From positions 1-25,465 of the forward strand of contig JAYMSP010002229.1 in NCBI GenBank assembly GCA_036897095.1: a stretch of DNA of 25,465 bases, given 5' to 3'. This document shows, piece after piece, positions 10,003 through 20,513 of the stretch. The position numbers were made by a program, and so were the translations under genes. The notes under the pieces are model-generated. The model searched no databases, had not been told where the DNA came from, and saw nothing but the letters and a program-made list of their open reading frames with translations. Source of the stretch: Plantago elongata. Lineage: Eukaryota > Streptophyta > Magnoliopsida > Lamiales > Plantaginaceae. Each line of letters starts with the position of its first letter. The first letter of the stretch is position 1.

Positions 10003-11345
10003 TTGAGCAGTGAATGAGAAATCCTAGAAAATAAAAAACGATACATGAGCAACTACTATGTTGTTTCTCACATTGGGATAATTCTGCATAGATGAGGGTG
10101 GATGGTTTGTTTGAGCAGGGTTTCAGAATCACCCCCACAAAGCTCATGCCTCTGACAATAGCTACTTGTGCAGCAAAAGGTATAAGGCTAGAAGCCTTGC
10201 TAGCAAATTGCTTCTAGAACAAGAATAGTCAATAAGAACCAAAACCCCTCGAGTCAGTAAACATAAAAGCTATTATCAGATGAGTTTAGAAAGGCTGGGT
10301 GCAAGATCATACAATCATGACAGTGACTGCTTAAATCTTGATCGTAAAGCATGCCCTAAAAAATAGAACAGGGAGGAAGAAGCTTGAATATCAATAGGTA
10401 AATTTTTCATGAGGCATACAGAAGCGAGTTGTCATATAATCTGATGTCAAACGTCACATAGAGTAGTTCAAGTCAGACGAACTCAGTATTATCAACTTTT
10501 TCTAAAATATGGAATTACCCCAAGCAAAGATCTCTGGATACAAATCCCATTCAACAAGTAGTGATGTACATTAGCAATTACAACAACATAAGTTAGTAAC
10601 ATTCATTCACAGTTGCTGATACATCAGTGTATATTACGTAGAAAAATCAAGTCCAACCAATTTCCAAGAAGTTTGATAAAATAAGAAAAACAAGAAGAAT
10701 TCACTTAAAGTAGCAAAATAAAACATCTTTATCTCCAGTCACAAAAAAGTAAGACATTTACCAAAACTTGTATAAACTCCATCCACATATTCTAACCACA
10801 AATAAAAATTTCCCAAAATCTCAACATCGAAAAATAACCGTAAACACTACAGATCCATAGTTAATTCCACAGCTGAAAGTTTACCAGTAACATTCAGGAA
10901 AAGCAAGCAAGATCCCTATCTCAACTAGATAGAATATCAAACCAAACTAACAAAATATACATAGTAGTTGGTAAAGGAAAGAAGAAGCAGAGAAAAAATT
11001 GCAAGCTTTTTATAAATACACATGATCAAATCTATAAAAAAGAACAAACACAAATCCACATCAAGAGAGCGTAAATTAAATGTATCATCAAAAAGCTCAA
11101 AAAGTAAAATTAGCAGATCATATCACAATACCGAATTTAAATAATACGATACATATAGGTATTGTTGAAGGAAAAAAAACAGAAAATTAGTTAAATAACA
11201 ATGATAATAAGATTGGATTGAGAAAAAAAAGAACATACATACCCTAAGAAGATTGGATTACAGAGTATCAATCCTGTAGCTCGCTGAGAAGAAATCAGAG
11301 AGGAGGAGGAAAGAGACCCTGTAGAATCGGAAACTCAAAGCTCCG
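10003..11345 (-). other. 5' UTR with a ~1.2-kb leader intron of the diphosphatase gene
   Basis: On the minus strand, TTTTTTATTTTCTAG ends at 10024 and makes a good 3' splice site 22 bases before the ATG. At 11243/11242 the sequence reads TTCTTAGG|GTATGTATG, a strong 5' splice site. The implied intron is 10024-11242 (1219 bp, AT-rich). The leader exon then extends from 11243 to about 11345 and contains a CT-rich stretch typical of plant leaders. No protein-coding segment is seen inside the intron. Splicing is inferred from consensus only. Confidence 0.6.
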
Positions 11346-11370
11346 GTTTCGTACATTCTCGTTTATCATC

Positions 11371-11378
11371 TATTTATA
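11371..11378 (-). promoter_or_regulatory. TATA box of the diphosphatase gene
   Basis: TATAAATA on the minus strand is a near-ideal plant TATA box. It lies about 30 bases upstream of the predicted leader exon and in the right orientation, and it supports the long leader-intron model for this gene. Confidence 0.6.
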
Positions 11379-12810
11379 CCTTTTTCTTTCCTTTTCTCCC
11401 CCTTTTTCCTTTCCCTGTTTCCTTTCGTAGTCTGTAATATTTTTCTATTTCAGTTTATTTTTGTTACGTACGTAAATATAAAGCCAAACTATAAACTTTG
11501 GAAAAGTTTAATTTGTAGAGAGATTTCTGAGAGTCATATAATATTTTATTATATTTGTGTAGTGTTTGTAAATTATATATTATTGTACATTAGTTGTGCG
11601 CTGAATCATTTTGTGTACAAATATCAAAACTCTGAGGAGAGTATGTGAAGACAAAAAGGCACGAGGAATTTGCTTCAAATTCATTTGCTTTGAATGCGCT
11701 TTTGTGGTACTTCTTTGTTCGTAAAAGTTGGGGGAATTATAAATAAAAGGTTCTGATGTTTTATACGAGTAAGTTTAATTTTTATTGTATTACAATTGAT
11801 AACTTCACTAGAATTGAATGAGAAATTATCATATAATTTGCGGATAAATCATGTAATTAATTTTTAGTTAAAACTGACAACGTTAAAGTTTAATTATCAA
11901 TTCATAAAATTCTGCAACACGTGCAAGTCAAATGAGTTTCAAAAGTGTATGTTACCATTTTATATATAACGTAAAAAATTATGATGACAACTGTCTCCAT
12001 AGTATATTATGTATTAATTTTTTTTACGTAAAATATCTTTTCATTTATCGCTTATATTTATCTTTCTCAAAAACGATAGAATATAAATAAAGAATGAATA
12101 AAATCGATGCAATCATGTAGATCACATCTAGAATTCTACGGGCTAAACGAATATAATGGACCCTATGCAGCTGAACGTTTAACATATAACAAGGTCACAC
12201 TCGCACATCAAACTACATATGCGACGTGATAACTTGCAAGTCAAAACTAACTCTAGCCTGACCATATCATTAACATCCTAACACGTTTGTTTATGTTGTT
12301 GGGGTATCACAAGTCACAAATTAAGGCACAAAATTTGGAAAGTACTATACCTAAATCAAGAAAACAAGCAATACACGCGACGTGAAGAACAAACAAAAAC
12401 AGTCATGTCACAACCAAAACTTTTGACAACTTCGTTTCCACTCCAAAACAAAGTTTTCTTCAAGTCTTTAACAACAATCAACGTACGAACAAGACATGCT
12501 AACACGTCTGTTTATGTTGGGGGAATCACAAATCCCTGTAATAATGTGCAAATGACTGCAAAGCCGATGCCCCTAATACCTAACAAACCTATGTCTAATT
12601 CTTCGAATTGAAAAAAACACGGCAAGAAATATATATGAGCTGAGTTCAGCTTCTATAACATGGTATTTATGTATACACTACCAGATGCTGCTACTTTGAG
12701 GGTAAATTAGTTCGTCGTTGCTTCTCTTTTATGTAATTTTATATGAAGTTTCAATCTCTCCAAATATGCACGTATCCGCTTGGTTTGACGCACACTAGTT
12801 TATAAATATC
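11379..12810. other. Intergenic region between diphosphatase promoter and quinolinate synthase 3' end
   Basis: This is AT-rich DNA with no recognisable coding gene. The part nearest 12810 should contain the 3' UTR of quinolinate synthase. A divergent ~40-bp direct repeat with 221-bp spacing occurs at 12274-12315 and 12495-12533, sharing CTAACACG and TGTTTATGTT followed by a G run and ATCACAA. It suggests an old local duplication. Confidence 0.5.
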
Positions 12811-15800
12811 TCAGGCTGAATGGTTAATCTGCTGGATCAGCTTCTCTGGCAATTTCTTTGTCGACTGCAAAAAAGGTTCAAGATAACTTGTCTGAGAAAC
12901 CTTCTTGTTGGATCTTACAATAGTGAAGTGGAAGTTGTAGATGCAAACCTGAAAGTGTCTCATGTGCAGGATTGGCTCACAACCAACATCTGCTATAAGC
13001 TTGCCATTTGGGGTCTGTGAACCGAACCTACCAGCCTCGTAGGCAGAAAGCTTCTTTTCCTTATCGGGCAAGCCATGACAAACTTGTAGGAGTGAAGTAA
13101 GTGAGTTCATCTAGCAAATCAAAGAAATATATCAGAGAATTACCAATGGTTGCAAGAAGATACACCAAAATTGAAATGCTTATTTTGAGAAGATGACACT
13201 GTCATTAAAAACCAATATGGTAGCTTCTCCACAAATGAAAAATGCTCCATATCTAGGAAACAGGATGGGCGTTTCTCCATGATATATATTAGAAATACCA
13301 TAAGGATTTTTCTGGATCGATTTTTTGCAATTAGGGCACTTCAAGATGGTGGGGAATAGGGATATTAGAATTGGCTGGTCACTTGGATTTAGTATGATGG
13401 GGGAAAAGCAAAAAGAGATGAAAAAAATCTAGGACTTTTCTAACCTTCATGTAAGGGCAAGATGCACAACCACCATGAAGAGAACAACCCTCTCCACTTG
13501 TGACTCCAGGTATTACAGATAGTTTCAATAAGTCCCCTAATTCGCCTGTGGATGAGCTGGTTGTGCTTGTTACAGCCTCTGAAGAGACTGGAAATACTAT
13601 CTCGACACTCACTTTCGCACTACCAGGTTGGTTTAGAGAACCTAACAGTTTCCGTACTTCAGCAACAATTGAAGTCACCATTCCTGATTCAGTTCCTAGT
13701 AAAAATTGAAGATGATCATCAACATTCCTATCCAAAGCCTCTTTTAGCCTATCCTTGATAAAATCCAATATATTTTGGGTGGAGCCCACTACTCCCATTC
13801 CTCTTCTCTTTGCTTCCATAGCTAGGGAGAACATTTCGCCTGGAACTTCAAAGTGTGCCGTTAAAAAAGCATCACAATACATTTCCTTTATTTTGTTCAC
13901 GACTTCATGGCCGAAAAGGTGATGCACAACGCATGTCCCATCCTACATGAAGCCAGGAAGCGTGAGAAAAAGAGGATAATAATTATACCTAAATGATAGG
14001 AAGGTAAAACAAAAACAATGTGGATAAAATAACAAATTGGTGGAAGTCTAAGCTTTTATTTCTTTTCATCTAGTTCCTGGTTGGTCATACAGAAATTTTT
14101 GGGAAAGAATGGTAAAAAACAGTGGGTAATAGTAGATCCACGTAACTATACTATAATAATGGTAAAAAAAGGTGAAGCCATGCTGGACCGCAACAAAACT
14201 ACATTTATCCTCCATTCACATAATGATATGCTTACCTGAAAATAGCGAAGACGAGGTATCAAAGACTTGATGGAGCTTTGGTTATGTTCTGGATGTATTT
14301 CGGCTATCTCTTCATCACTCATTCCAGTCATTTGTCTAAACAATTCCATGATATTTGCTCCCATGTAGGTGTCAGGACCATAGAATACATGTAAATTAGG
14401 TACCTCAGCAAAGGCCTGGAAATTTCAAGATGCAACAAATTGATTAAGGAAACACTGAATCATTACAAGAAGGAAATGCCACATGAGACAAAAAGTGCAG
14501 CTAATCAATTGTGAATCCGACCTGTAGAATGGTGGGCACAACATTTGAAGAGGTACAAGTTATTGTTGGAACGACTTCATGAGCATAGGCTTTGGTCTCC
14601 AGGGACGTATTTATGTAGACAACATGTAAAGATGGAGAGGAAACAGATGCAGCAGCTGCAGCAAGGTAATCCATGTACGCTGGACTGGATGCAGCATCAG
14701 CCAAAGAGCAGCCAATGCGTTCATTTGACATCCTGTAGACACCTACCTGAACTTATATTCATGGTCAAAACATGCCGAATAAAGAAGTGCATATAAGTAA
14801 GGGTTAAATCATGTTACTCCTGGTATCTTCAGGTAAATAAATCAATCACAGATCCATGACTTTAAACATGGAAGATAAAGTACACCCTACAGAATGGGGA
14901 TAATACATAGAACATGATGTACACCCTACAGAATGGGGATAATACAAAATAATTACATAAAAATTTCCAGCAATTTCATTCCAGATGAAGGACACGTACG
15001 ATGGCAGTAGACCTTCAAAATCTAGTAACTTCGTTGTTTATGCCTAGTATCAATCTAAGGTTTCAATAACAATGAAAATAATTATTCATGAAAATGCTAG
15101 AGCCAGCTGTTATACCTCTGTAAAGCCAGCTTGATCAAGGATAGCTCGTACATTTTCCGACATAAAATCTACACCAAGAACCGCAATAAATTCGCACCCA
15201 GCCTTAGCCATTGCAACAGCAGAATCAGCCATAACCAACGAGTCAGATATATGGATATGCGGCCACAGCTTCTTTGCAGCAGTTAAAATTCCCTGGACCT
15301 CGGGGTCCATGTAAAAATGAGCAACAATGCCAATTTTCTTTTCCTTGAGCAAATTCACTAGCTCCCAAATTTTTACTTCATCAGGGGACAGAAACCTTGC
15401 CTGCAAAAAACTATACTGGGAGCTTAAGCTATAGAATTCAGCACACTACACATGTAAGCCAAGACAAATTTACAGCACATAACATATGCTACTGCATACT
15501 CACACTACTTAAAGCCTGGAATAAAAAGTATCCAAAATGACATTAGCCTCTGCCTTAGCAACATCCAGCTCAATTCATAAATGTTGAAGATTATACTAGC
15601 CCAACACGTCAAAATACGTCTTGTAAAATTGCATGTTCTAGACCCATTACCTCCACCAATACCACCACTCCGAGTCCAGCAAGCATATTGGTTTAATAGT
15701 GAATTATCAGCAACAAGTTGGTAAAATATGATATACTATCATTGTTATAGCAATTAAAATCTATAAATAACAAAAACTTAATAATAACATAATTATTCCA

Positions 15801-17153
15801 TCTAACTGAGACCAAACTCCAGATTGAGTTCCGAACAGAAAAACTCAAAAGAAAACGATTAACCAAAATTTTCAACATATTGAATTGCAACACAAGGTAT
15901 AGGTAACTATTAATCTTCTAACTGCAGATTTTATGAATACAAAAAAAGACAGTAAATAAAATACAAGTACTTTTTATTCATGCTATAGCTATAATAGTGG
16001 CTGATAGCGACTACTAAACCACTATAATAAAGAGCTGTAGCATAACGATAAAGCTCCGCTGTGTTATCCGTTATATTGATTGGTAAGGTCGTAATTAACA
16101 ACTATTCCAGCAGGGAAAGAAGACCGTGTGATGAATGCTTAAGGTGTGCAACGCAGCCTAGCAGAGTAATGGGTGAGACAAAATATGATCTTCACTCGAC
16201 AATGATAATCGGTTCTTTTAACTCTTCCCCTACATGTCACCTCACAAACTAGGCATGTAAAAACAAACACCAACTTATGGAACTAGAAAACAAAACGTTG
16301 TGAATAATCTCATAACAATTCCTACAATAAATACCCTGTCCCTAATATCAATCACAACAATCTCATATGATAGCAAAACAGATTAGAGCAAACGCTTCAC
16401 CTGAGCTTCAGCAAAGCTCCCTATGGCTTGAATACCATCAGCATTGATAATCAACGACGGAAACGGCTCCCCACAAGGCCGCCCCTCACGTTTAGCAACC
16501 AATCCCTTAGTCCTCTTCTGCATACTCATCAACACATTATGCCAAGTATTCACCCTGCTGCTAGTCGTCTTCTTCCCGCTAAAACCAGCCACACTCAATG
16601 GCCCCAGATCCTCCGTCTTGACATCCAAAACCTCCTCCACCGTCGCCCCATCAAGCATCCAAACCAAACAAGCACAGAACCCTCTCGTTATCTCCGAATC
16701 ACTCTCCGCCATGAACCTCAACCTATTCTCCCCATCCATCTCCACATAGAGCCAAACCTGCGCCGTGCAACCCGGTACTCGATTCTCCGTAGTTTTCAAC
16801 GAATCATCAAAATGGGGCAGCAGCTCCGCGTACTCCAGAAGCCTCTTCACCCGGTCCACCGGTTCAGACAAAGACTGAAACTCCTGTACAAGAAAGTTCA
16901 GCCTGGTTTTGGCAGACACGTCGGAGGTGTTCGGCTGCTGGGAAGTGACGGCTGAGCATAAAGATGGAGTCTTTGAGGTGGGGTTCTGAAGAAAGACAGA
17001 ATTGAGACGTGAATTCTGTGAAGTGATGCATCTGATGACGGATGGTGGTGCAGAAATAAGTCTAGGGTTAGGGTTAGGAAGGTAAATCGATTTGGGATTT
17101 CTTGCAGGGTTGCTGAAAAGAGAGGAGTGAAGAGCTCGCACAGCTGAATCCAT
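12811..17153 (-). CDS. QS: Quinolinate synthase, chloroplastic (SufE-NadA fusion)
   Basis: Seven exons can be read: complement of 12811-12864, 12949-13110, 13445-13942, 14236-14415, 14522-14746, 15116-15400 and 16401-17153. All introns are GT/AG and all junctions fall between codons, giving 718 residues, the usual plant length. The enzyme condenses iminoaspartate with dihydroxyacetone phosphate to quinolinate, the first committed intermediate of plastid NAD synthesis. Residues 1 to ~70 are Ser/Arg-rich and acidic-poor, like a plastid transit peptide. A SufE domain (about 80-220) carries the sulfur-acceptor cysteine in RVPGCTAQVWLY (Cys129) and can stimulate cysteine desulfurase. The NadA domain follows from about residue 252, with VAHFYMDPEVQ, DSLVMADSA and the [4Fe-4S] ligand motifs: Cys359 (GCSLADAA), Cys485 (DGTCVVHH) and the CASCPYMK motif (Cys640/Cys643). 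VGSTQNILDF and CHGLPDKEKKLSAYEAGRFG match family blocks. All key residues are present and the gene looks functional. It matches Arabidopsis At5g50210 (QS/OLD5) in architecture. Confidence 0.95.
14880..14946. repeat. Two-copy 28-bp direct repeat in a quinolinate synthase intron
   Basis: GTACACCCTACAGAATGGGG plus eight further identical bases occurs at 14880-14907 and again at 14919-14946, a 39-bp period. The copies are identical over 28 bases. They sit inside the intron at 14747-15115. This is probably a recent slippage duplication with no evident function. Confidence 0.85.
15982..16042. repeat. Imperfect inverted repeat in the long first coding intron of quinolinate synthase
   Basis: GCTATAGCT-ATAATAGTGG at 15982-16000 pairs with CCACTATAATAAAGAGCTGT and AGC at 16019-16041, with a few unpaired bases, around an ~18-base loop. 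The TAGCGGCT/TAGTGG-like sequence resembles small fold-back MITEs, but no target-site duplication was established. The rest of the 999-bp intron (15401-16400) is AT-rich, with no coding sequence seen. Confidence 0.4.
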
Positions 17154-18290
17154 GGATCTCTGTAAGAAATGGGATTGGTTGCGTAAATGGAGGAGAAATG
17201 GTTGTGGTGAGAAATGGGAGTAAAAGAGAGTAATTTGATTATCAGAGTGAGAAGATGTAACGGATATGGAGGAGGAAGAAGAAGGAGGTCGAATCAGGCG
17301 CCAAAGGGTGGAGAGATTTGGTGCGTAGGACCAAAATGATAAAGAATGGTGAGGAATTTTAGTCCCAATTGAATATTGCTATTTGTCACTGTTTAGAGGT
17401 CAAAAGGGAAACTTTTTATCTTGTTTTGTCTTTTATTATACTTTTGTTTATTCGTTCTTTCTCTTGAGGGAGTATATTCTTTCCTTTTGTGCAATTGGAG
17501 TAGTGGATTGGAATCATTTTGATTCATTTGTATCTTTGGTGGGAAATGTCTCCATTCAATACCGACTTCAAAGTAGCGTTGGTTTGATTCAGTTTTACTA
17601 AATTACTTTTATACTTTAAATAAGTTCGATTCTATTCCGATGTTAGACGAAAAATATTTCTTGACTCAATTGATATATAAGAAAGTTGAATCGGAGTTAG
17701 ATTCAATTTAGGTTAGTTTAGTGAATAACACTTGATTATGGAAGAATTAATCTCATGATTTCCTTCTTTTGCAATAAGAGTCCCTGTCTTTCTCCTTCTT
17801 GTCATTGTGCCAAAGTCCTCAACTTGTAAATAAACTATGTTAACCAAATTGGACACTTACAGTTAGACATTTTAGATCAGAAGTGAGTTTTCTTCTTCTT
17901 AAAATAGTCATATCTGACATCTTGATACACATTTGGGCCACGTACTCAGTATCGATTTCGGGTAACACGGTAAATAACCAGATTTAGTTACAAAATTTCA
18001 TATTGTCTAGTTCAACTCAACATGAGAGTGTAAACAAGAAGAAAAGGATGAACATACTGATAATTCGCTAGAAAAACTACTGAGAAAATTCACATTGCTC
18101 AGTTGCTTTCTTTGCTGACACCAAATAGAAGGATGGTACTTGACCATTGCAAAACTATAATCGTGTCATTTTATTTTTTTTTGAAACGACAAAGGTACTA
18201 TAACCATGTCATTAATCTAGTATAAAAAGTGGCAGAATAATTCTGATGTGAATTAGCTAGTCAAGGAGAATTAACCTAGTATAATTAAAG
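17154..18290. other. Quinolinate synthase promoter and spacer to the NLR pseudogene
   Basis: The first ~200 bases upstream of the quinolinate synthase ATG are purine-rich on the given strand (CT-rich in the gene's sense), consistent with a 5' UTR. No clear TATA box is seen in the minus orientation. The remainder is AT-rich with no recognisable gene or repeat. Confidence 0.5.
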
Positions 18291-20300
18291 TTACATGGTG
18301 ACTTGCAGTCGAATGTCATTATTTCCCATACTATCCTGCTCCTCTTTGAGAAGTTTTGCAGAACTGGCAAGAGAAGTGCTGCAATACTGTAATGAGATCA
18401 ATTGAAGAGTTGCAATATCTCCAATACCAGTTGGAATTTCCTCCATCTGACAAACATCACAAAAGATCAAGCTCGTAAGTCTTGGGAAGTGGATGCTATC
18501 AGCTTCCCAGTGCTCCAGAGACATGTTACAAAGATACAAGGATTTCAGACGACAGAATTCACCTTCGATTGGTACCCATTTTTTACCCCAAAATGCATCG
18601 TTCCGCAGCTTGAGTACTTGAAGATTAGGCAACAAACCAACCATTGTCATGTCCTCCCAAGGATTCTGACCACCATCAAGAGTCAACTTTGTTAGTGATA
18701 GTGGAAAGGATATCCGCATTGTAGAAATCCTTTCGTACATTGAGCAAGTCAATGTTTCAAGGTTATCCAGTAGGATAAGATTATCAAGACAGTAACTTGG
18801 CCACTCTACGCACTCAGAGAGCTGAGTATAAGTTATTTTCAGATTCTTCAGGTTCGGAATTCTTTTGAGCACCTCTGCACTGATCTTGAAGTTTCGTAAA
18901 TTAAGAATTGTTTGCATGCTCTCCAGAACATACACCTTTGAAGGAAGTCCTACTCTACTCAGTCTTGACGAAGTACTTTTCACATTTACTCATGACTACT
19001 CTACTCACTCCTGGTGAAGTCTTTTTATCCTAACGAACTTTAGACGAACAAAGGACCTAACTCTAAGAATTACCAACTCATCATCATAGAGAAATTGAAG
19101 TGAACTAAGACGGACTAGAGTCTACCTAATTCTCAAACTTTGCCTTAGCCCGATTTATACATTATCAGGCCCAATGCAGAAGGACAACTATCACGCGCAA
19201 AGACCTTTTTCTTGAGCAGATACCAACTGTCATCTTCATCAAGAAACTCTAATTCATATGGTTGACAAGAGCCATCATAAGAAGCTACGCCTAACAGCCG
19301 AGTAGTTATAATGATCCGACTACCATTCCCATTGTTCCGAAGAAATCTTCTTATGCTATCCCAAACATCAACACTCCAAACATCATCCATGACAATAAGA
19401 TACCTCCGACCTGACAAAATCTTGTACAGTTTATCCTCTAACTCAATATTATCACCCTTTGTACTCGCTTGGCCAATTTCAAGTGCACGTATAAAACTTA
19501 GAAACACATCTTGCACTTTGCACGATTGTGTTATTGTACTCCAGAGACGAATCTTAAACCGTTCTTTAATTAACTTATTCTCAAAAACATGTCAGAGTAT
19601 GAGTAATCTTACCAATACCTCCCATACCAACAATCGGGAGAATCTGTAAGTCTGATTTACGATCTGTGATCCTATCCATGACCCTGATCAAGTGCTCACC
19701 AAACCCTACCATGGTGCCGTCTGCATTTGGTCCAAATGACCTCGAACGGCCAGTTTCAAAGAACCTCTCAAATTCCTGATTTTCAATCACTTCCATAATC
19801 TTCATGGCCTTTTCTTTAATGGAATCGAACTCTTCCACTACTATCAGCAGGTCATCAGGAAACAGCCAATAGCTATTTTCAAATCCAATATCTCTTGATT
19901 TAAGAACCGAAGGTTCATCTGATAGAAGACACATATTTGTGACTTAGATCCCAAAAGTTCGCATCTCTTCTTCAGCAGTTTCTTGTTCACTTTTACTGAT
20001 CAGTTCCCTCCAACGCGTGAAAATGAAGCTCTTCCCATTTTCGTCAGGTATAACCGGAACCTGATCAAACGAGTGAGCTTCAATAACATCCTCTGCAGCA
20101 TGGCAAGCATGAGTAATTTCGCTCTCCAATTCTTGAATCAGCACTTTGATGCTTCTTTGTGAATAAAAGTTTTCAAGAAACTCAATCAAGAAGTCTATAT
20201 TTTCCTTGAGAGGTATAATGTGGGGCTTGTTTTCCAGAAATGAATTCGGTATATGCTCAATGGTAAATTTCAGAGAAACTAGAGTGCCATAAGCTGCCAT
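18291..20300 (-). pseudogene. Decayed R1-type CC-NB-LRR disease-resistance gene
   Basis: Four segments of one NLR lie in order on the minus strand. 20300-19944 is a coiled-coil/Rx-N part starting MAAYGTLVSLKFTIEHIPNS, as in late-blight R1-homologue NLRs. 19934-19581 continues in the same frame after an in-frame TAA at 19944-19946 and ends in the P-loop, GMGGIGKIT. A frameshift near 19588-19603 follows; in the next frame the sequence continues as VFENKLIKERFKIRLWST... and runs into 19516-19145. That segment has kinase-2 (YLIVMDDVW) and RNBS-B (GSRIIITTR) and breaks off after the DSCPSAL motif. 18983-18291 encodes leucine-rich repeats (LKNLKITYTQLSE, LPNLQVLKLRNDAFWG). The GLPL, RNBS-D and MHD motifs (ARC1/ARC2) are absent, and 19144-18984 has stops in the readable frames. 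The Walker A Thr after Lys is Ile. Family members are usually 850-1100 residues, so several hundred are missing. It was probably never repaired after loss; sequencing error could explain the frameshift but not the deletion. Confidence 0.88.
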
Positions 20301-20356
20301 CTGGTCTAATCTGGATCTACAGGTAGAGTTGAGCTATGAAATCTAGTGCAAATGAT

Positions 20357-20508
20357 CAGGGGCTGATTGGTCAGGCATTTAAATGCACCCATTTGACTCG
20401 ATGAATAGTGATTTGACCTAAAATACATTTCAAATATCTCATTTCAATTTCATTTCAAATACAATTTCACCAAAATACCCATTCAAATGCCATGCCAATC
20501 AGCCCCAG
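20357..20508. mobile_element. 152-bp TIR MITE upstream of the NLR pseudogene
   Basis: The element has terminal inverted repeats of about 29 bp at 20357-20385 and 20480-20508. The left end reads CAGGGGCTGATTGG and the right end, read inverted, CTGGGGCTGATTGG; both continue into GGCATTT-AATG, and 24 of 29 positions agree. The interior is AT-rich with no ORF. The 5-bp word ATGAT flanks both ends (20352-20356 and 20509-20513) and is a candidate target-site duplication. CAGGGG-type ends suggest hAT, while GGGGCTG...TTGG also recalls Tourist/Harbinger MITEs; the 5-bp duplication matches neither cleanly. It lies 57 bp upstream of the NLR start codon, so it is in the promoter or leader. Confidence 0.78.
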
Positions 20509-20513
20509 ATGAT

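Noticed and set aside
16428..16955. 175-codon plus-strand ORF
   Set aside because: It lies antisense to exon 1 of quinolinate synthase, whose protein is clearly recognisable. The antisense translation has no domain signature.
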